A DNA stretch of 64,000 nucleotides from Nannocystis pusilla (GTDB lineage Bacteria; Myxococcota_A; Polyangia; Nannocystales; Nannocystaceae). How positions within the stretch are numbered: position 1 is the first letter of the stretch; the number at the start of each line of letters is the position of its first letter. The DNA lies in NCBI RefSeq assembly GCF_026626665.1, contig NZ_JAPNKE010000002.1, positions 7,417,168 to 7,481,167 on the forward strand, read 5' to 3'. Made by a program: the position numbers and the translations under genes. The notes beneath the pieces were generated by a model that saw only the letters and a list, made by a program, of their open reading frames with translations, did no database searches and was not told the DNA's origin. Positions 55,005-64,000 of this stretch are shown one piece after another.

Positions 55005-56177
55005 ATGACGGACGGCGACACTCTCGGCGTACACGACCTCCCCGAAGCCACCGCAGCGCTCGCGCCGGAGGGGCTTCGCTCGAGCTGCGGCCTGTCGACG
55101 GCATGCCGACCTGGTTCGGCCGCCGGCTCGCGCGCGCTGCTGCGACTGGTCAGCATGGAGGAGAACAAGCCTGCCCAGTTGTCCCAGCTCGTCACACCCA
55201 CGGCCGGTTACTTTCGCCGCGACCGCCACGTCCACCCGGCCGTCGACCCCGAGACCTACCGCCTGCAGATCACCGGCGTCGCCACCCCGCGCGTGCTGAC
55301 CCTGCCCGAGCTGCTCGCCCTGCCCCGCGAGACCCGCGTGTGCGTGCAGGAGTGCGCCGGCAACGGCAACCACCTCCAGGGCTCGGCCGGCCTGTGCGGC
55401 CAGGCCGTGTGGGAGGGCCCGAGCTTCGCCAGCCTGCTCGAGCTGTGCGGCGGGCCGGGGCCGGCCACCCACTTCGCCTGCCACGGCCTCGACGACCTCG
55501 GGCTGCTCAAGCGCGGCTACCACTACGGGCTGTCGCTCGACGAGCTCACGCGCGCGCGGGCGATCGTCGCCGTGACGATGAACGGCGAGCCGCTGACGCG
55601 CCGCCACGGCTTCCCGTCGCGCCTCATCGTGCCGCGCATCTACTCGATGTCGCACGTCAAGTGGCTCGGCCACATCGAGGGCAAGACGAGCCCACACATG
55701 GGCATCCACAACCGATTCGTGTTCACCAACAAGGAGCGGCGCGGCGGCAAGTGGGTGCGCGTGCAGGCGCGCTGGATCGGCCTCAAGTCGATCATCTCCG
55801 ACTGCCGCGCGGCCCAGGGCGGCGGCTGGCTGCTGCTCGGCGCGGCGTGGGGCGGCGAGCGCCCGGTCGCCGCCGTCGAGGTCAGCACGGACGGCGGCCT
55901 GTCGTGGCAGCCCGCCCGCCTGCAGCCGATCCGCGAGCAGGTGGTCCGCGACGCCCGCCTCGCCTCCGGCGAGGTCGACGGCGCCTGGTCGGTGTTCCAG
56001 TTCCACTGGCAGCCGCCCGGCCCCGGCACCTACAAGATCGGCGCGCGCGCGATTGACGAGGACGGCAACGTCCAGGCCCTCGACAACGACCCCAACGTCC
56101 ACGGCCATTTCAATCAGACCCGCGTCAAGTGGCGCATGGTCGCGGTGCCCGAGAACCGCCTGCCGGCTGGCAATTGA
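55005..56177 (+). CDS. Molybdopterin-dependent sulfite oxidase-family enzyme
   Basis: 390 residues if ATG 55005 is used; homology starts near MEENKPAQLSQLVTPTAGYF, and the first 45 residues are weak, so a frame slip near 55090 is possible. Core: DPETYRLQITGVATPRVLTL, RVCVQECAGNGNHLQG with the Mo-binding Cys, HYGLSLDELTRARAIVAVTM, RLIVPRIYSMSHVKWLGHIE. C-terminal Mo-co dimerisation domain: PVAAVEVSTDGGLSWQPARL and AIDEDGNVQALDN. No signal peptide or haem domain, so SoxC-like or another oxidase is as likely as sulfite oxidase. Confidence 0.85.
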   Translation: MTDGDTLGVHDLPEATAALAPEGLRSSCGLSTACRPGSAAGSRALLRLVSMEENKPAQLSQLVTPTAGYFRRDRHVHPAVDPETYRLQITGVATPRVLTLPELLALPRETRVCVQECAGNGNHLQGSAGLCGQAVWEGPSFASLLELCGGPGPATHFACHGLDDLGLLKRGYHYGLSLDELTRARAIVAVTMNGEPLTRRHGFPSRLIVPRIYSMSHVKWLGHIEGKTSPHMGIHNRFVFTNKERRGGKWVRVQARWIGLKSIISDCRAAQGGGWLLLGAAWGGERPVAAVEVSTDGGLSWQPARLQPIREQVVRDARLASGEVDGAWSVFQFHWQPPGPGTYKIGARAIDEDGNVQALDNDPNVHGHFNQTRVKWRMVAVPENRLPAGN

Positions 56178-56179
56178 GG

Positions 56180-56224
56180 CATGTCTGAAAGGGCATGCCC
56201 TTGCGGACATGCCCTTTCGGACTG
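56180..56224. terminator. Palindromes between convergent genes, probable bidirectional terminator
   Basis: Perfect 14 bp palindrome AAGGGCATGCCCTT (56189-56202) flanked by GGCATGTCTG and CGGACATGCCC halves. It lies 3 bp after the sulfite-oxidase-type gene and 5 bp before the stop of the convergent gene; member of the interspersed family. Confidence 0.6.
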
Positions 56225-56228
56225 TGCA

Positions 56229-56921
56229 TCACAAGCTGGTCGTGCCGATGAACAGGCCGAACTGCGGCATCGGGGCGTACTCGCGGTGGCCGATGTCCCA
56301 GCCGAGCCGGACCAGGCCGCCGAGGTGCCAGCGGCCCGACCCGAAGCGCACCGCGACGCGCGTCTCCGCCTCGACCACCGGGCTGAGCGGCCACACGAAC
56401 GCTGCGCCGCCGCCGACTGCGACCAGTCCCCGGCGGTTGCGACCGAAGCTGCGCATGCCGGTGACGTGATGCCGGTGCGCCACGGGGATCGCCCCTTCGC
56501 CCCAGTAACGCTCCGCCCCGCCGAGCGACAGGCCGATCTGATAGCCCACGGCCCACGGACCGCGCGTGCGACCGCCGAGGAACACGGTCGCGGGGCTGAA
56601 CGAGGGGATCGGGAAGATGCCGAGGTTCAACCCCATCCACCACGCATAGACGAACCGCCCGCGCTGCGTGGCCGCGGGGTCCGGCGTGGGCGCGGCGAGG
56701 ACCACGGGCGTCGTCGCTGGCGCGCTCGGCTGTGAATCCGCGGGCTCGCTTGGCTGCCCGCTCGCGGGCGTCGACGCGGCTGCAGGCGCCGGTACGACCG
56801 CCGTCTCGCTCGCAGGCGCCGCCTCGGCCGACTCGTTCGCCGGTGCCGCGGGCGGCGTCGCCACGTCCACTGATTCGGCCGGCCCGACGAGCAACCACGC
56901 CGCCCAAACCACGGCGCTCAC
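56229..56921 (-). CDS. Envelope protein with Pro/Ala linker and outer-membrane-barrel-like C-terminus
   Basis: 230 residues from GTG 56921, which overlaps the upstream stop as GTGA; the ATG at 56984 would overlap more. VSAVVWAAWLLVGPAESVDV is a short hydrophobic start. About 75 residues of Ala/Pro/Ser linker lead to FVYAWWMGLNLGIFPIPSFS, ATVFLGGRTRGPWAVGYQIG, GGAAFVWPLSPVVEAETRVA and MPQFGLFIGTTSL: alternating aromatic strands, as in small outer-membrane beta-barrels. No known family. Probably co-transcribed with the gene upstream. Confidence 0.65.
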   Translation of the reverse strand: MSAVVWAAWLLVGPAESVDVATPPAAPANESAEAAPASETAVVPAPAAASTPASGQPSEPADSQPSAPATTPVVLAAPTPDPAATQRGRFVYAWWMGLNLGIFPIPSFSPATVFLGGRTRGPWAVGYQIGLSLGGAERYWGEGAIPVAHRHHVTGMRSFGRNRRGLVAVGGGAAFVWPLSPVVEAETRVAVRFGSGRWHLGGLVRLGWDIGHREYAPMPQFGLFIGTTSL

Positions 56922-57751
56922 GATGACCTCCGGCGCCGCCCAGCCAGCCACAGCAACGGCCCCACGACCCACAGCGCGTGCCAAGGCCCCGGCTCACCGA
57001 CGGCGCAGGTCACGAACACCGCCTGGTTGTAGCGGATCTCCGCGACCCGGACCGCCTCGCCGCGGGCGCCGTCGACCGCGACCGGCGTCAGCGTGATCGG
57101 GCCGTCGGTCTCGGGGAAACCTGCGGCGAAGGAGAGGGTCTTCTCGGTGACCGGAAGGACATGTCCTTCGGGATAGGCGATCTCGATGCGCCCGCCCTCG
57201 CGCAGGTAGGCGGCGTCGAGGTCCGCGAGCACGAGGGCGAGCCGGTCGCCGCTGCTGCACGGGAAGTCGGACTGGCGATCGAGCCCGATGGCGGTGACCT
57301 GCACTGGTTCGGGGGCCGCGGCCGAGCCTTCCCGGGTGGTGAAGCTCTGCTCGCTGTAGGCGCAGCCGTTCACGTAGGTGTGGTCGGGCCACAGCGGCTC
57401 GCGCGGGACGAGCTCGACGATCCGGCCGTGGTGGCCCTCTCGCGTGCACTCCGAGGCCTGCACGCGATCGACCTCCACCGTGTGCGTCTCGGAAGTGAAG
57501 CTGCACGGCAGGGGCTCGGAGTAGCAGCTGAAGAACTGCCACAAGCGCGCGTCGACCGGCACCGGCTCCGCGGGCGCGCTGACCGTCCAGTCGTCCTCGC
57601 TATCGCCGTCGCCGTCAGTCTCACCCGCGACTTCGGAGCTGCCGCCGCTCCACCACGGACCGCCGCCGCAGGACAGCGCGCCCGCGGGCGCTGAGGCGTA
57701 CAGGACGCCCAGCGCCACCACCATCGACGTCAACCATAAGCCAATCCGCAC
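56918..57751 (-). CDS. Predicted exported protein with C-terminal TM and Arg tail
   Basis: 277 residues from GTG 57751 (VRIGLWLTSMVVALGVLYA, a signal peptide; then SCGGGPWWSGGSSEV). Several Cys are spread through a beta-rich ectodomain (FFSCYSEPLPCSFTSETHTV, ECTREGHHGRIVELVPREPL, NGCAYSEQSFTTREGS). It ends WHALWVVGPLLWLAGRRRRSS, a hydrophobic segment plus Arg cluster, a layout shared with MYXO-CTERM and similar sorting signals (inference). A perfect 16 bp palindrome GAAGGACATGTCCTTC lies in frame (57154), read as PEGHVLPV. Confidence 0.7.
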   Translation of the reverse strand: MRIGLWLTSMVVALGVLYASAPAGALSCGGGPWWSGGSSEVAGETDGDGDSEDDWTVSAPAEPVPVDARLWQFFSCYSEPLPCSFTSETHTVEVDRVQASECTREGHHGRIVELVPREPLWPDHTYVNGCAYSEQSFTTREGSAAAPEPVQVTAIGLDRQSDFPCSSGDRLALVLADLDAAYLREGGRIEIAYPEGHVLPVTEKTLSFAAGFPETDGPITLTPVAVDGARGEAVRVAEIRYNQAVFVTCAVGEPGPWHALWVVGPLLWLAGRRRRSS

Positions 57752-57820
57752 GCATCCAGGGTGACATGCGGTCTCCGAGCAGTCAACGCGCCCCCCGGTG
57801 ATGGGCACAAACCTGGCTCG

Positions 57821-57836
57821 AAGGACATGCCTGTCC
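57821..57836. repeat. Palindrome AGGACATGCCTGTCCT
   Basis: 6 bp arms with a TGCC loop, between the exported protein start and the activase terminator; interspersed family. Confidence 0.55.
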
Positions 57837-57863
57837 TGTCTCGCCCGACGCGGCCTGGCGCGC

Positions 57864-57898
57864 AAAAAGCGACGACCTCCTGCGGGAGGTCGTCGCTT
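57864..57898 (-). terminator. Rho-independent terminator of the activase operon
   Basis: On the minus strand AAGCGACGACCTCC pairs with GGAGGTCGTCGCTT across a 4-base loop (14 bp perfect stem) and runs into TTTTT. It lies 20 bp beyond the stop at 57918. This is the clearest intrinsic terminator in the window. Confidence 0.88.
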
Positions 57899-57917
57899 CG
57901 TTCACCTGTCCTTCAGG

Positions 57918-61698
<3,781 letters not shown>

Positions 61699-61756
61699 GT
61701 TCTGAAGTTCCTGTTCCTGAAGACCTGGCGAGAAGGACCTGGCGCGAGAGGCAGCC

Positions 61757-63559
<1,803 letters not shown>

Positions 63560-64000
63560 CTGGGTCCTGCCGGGCGGTAAAAGTTGGCTGACAGTGTCGT
63601 CAGTGACACAGGTGTCAGTCAACCGGGAAGAATCCTGCACACTTCCCAAATCCCCGCAAGAAAGCACGCCACGGGGCGAATTGACCCACGGGCCCGTCCC
63701 GAGCCGGGGTTTAATAACCCTGACCACGGGGTGAGAATTGGGCGCTTTCGCGCGCGGAAAGGCGCGGTTCAGAACGGCATTCTGCGGGCGCCGGGAGGGA
63801 ATCGGCGTCGCGAGTCGGTGCGGCCGAGCGGCGGGCGATCGCCATGAAGAGGATCGCCGTCCCGCGGCCGCCCAGCTCGCGGCGCGAAGAGGAAGAGGTG
63901 ATGGGCCGATCTCGGTGACGGGCGCGTCACGATGCGACGACGGCTTGGGATGCCGAGCGAGGCGAGCCGATCGCCGAGCGGCGCAGCGAGTGAGCTCTTG
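63560..64000. other. Upstream region of the activase operon, window end
   Basis: No gene is supported. A dyad-rich block sits at 63583-63623. 63700-63725 is relatively AT-rich. Nothing identifiable lies in the last 250 bp. Confidence 0.5.
63583..63623. promoter_or_regulatory. Dyad operator-like site upstream of the activase operon
   Basis: Outer arms GTTGGCTGACA and TGTCAGTCAAC (one mismatch) surround GTGTC / GACAC. On the minus strand it reads TTGACTGACACCTGTGTC and lies 25-65 bp before the ATG, where an operator or -35 would be. Binding by a TetR- or GntR-type repressor is plausible but inferred. Confidence 0.5.

Overview
The window reads as chromosomal DNA of a very GC-rich, large-genome bacterium, most likely a myxobacterium (perhaps near Nannocystis or Haliangium). 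This is inference from gene content: a Ser/Thr kinase fused to TPR repeats, an Oar-like TonB receptor, many lipoproteins with Gly/Ser/Asp/Pro-rich linkers, a CFI-box C-terminal domain, an AgmX/PglI-like lipoprotein, and long repeat-filled intergenic DNA. I see no rRNA, tRNA, phage, transposase or CRISPR array.

Layout. 0-1.7 kb: proline genes proB-proA (proA runs off the left edge). 3.1-8.1 kb: TonB receptor, lipoprotein and Pro-rich membrane protein in one operon. 8.1-13.7 kb: YCII protein, Ser/Thr kinase-TPR, ATP-grasp ligase, ferritin-like DUF2383 protein. 13.7-21.9 kb: an island of four related Cys-rich secreted proteins separated by kilobases of tandemly repeated non-coding DNA. 21.9-29.6 kb: Dps, AgmX/PglI lipoprotein, serA, SAM methyltransferase, CFI-box surface protein. 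30-34.6 kb: a hairpin-bearing tandem array and a tight three-gene operon (class V aminotransferase, DUF6909-like, nitroreductase). 34.8-42.6 kb: His-rich lipoprotein, di-haem cytochrome c, CrtA-like monooxygenase, membrane-anchored protein, a second hairpin array, hrpB. 42.8-48.8 kb: feoA-feoB, mscL, exbD, lipoprotein, universal stress protein. 48.8-52.4 kb: cytochrome P450, twin lipoproteins, PD-(D/E)XK-type protein. 52.4-56.2 kb: rubrerythrin / CCG Fe-S protein / DUF3501 operon, diverging from a molybdopterin sulfite-oxidase-type enzyme. 56.2-63.6 kb: two surface proteins and the split activase system of 2-hydroxyacyl-CoA dehydratase type.

Three themes deserve attention. (1) A short palindrome of the form TGTCC-N4-GGACA (variants with a TTTTAA centre) recurs dozens of times, between genes, inside tandem arrays and inside coding sequences. 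(2) Tandem arrays of 50-120 bp units often sit just 3' of genes, and in two cases visibly repeat the gene's own 3' end. (3) Four paralogous Cys-rich secreted proteins share a fixed cysteine core and C-terminus but carry completely different low-complexity linkers. About 20 otherwise convincing genes are broken by single-base frame slips; this looks more like consensus errors in a GC-rich assembly than mass pseudogenisation, so the affected genes are annotated as joined.

Themes in gene content: iron and redox management (Dps, FeoAB, rubrerythrin operon, ferritin-like protein, di-haem cytochrome) and an envelope rich in lipoproteins and secreted proteins.
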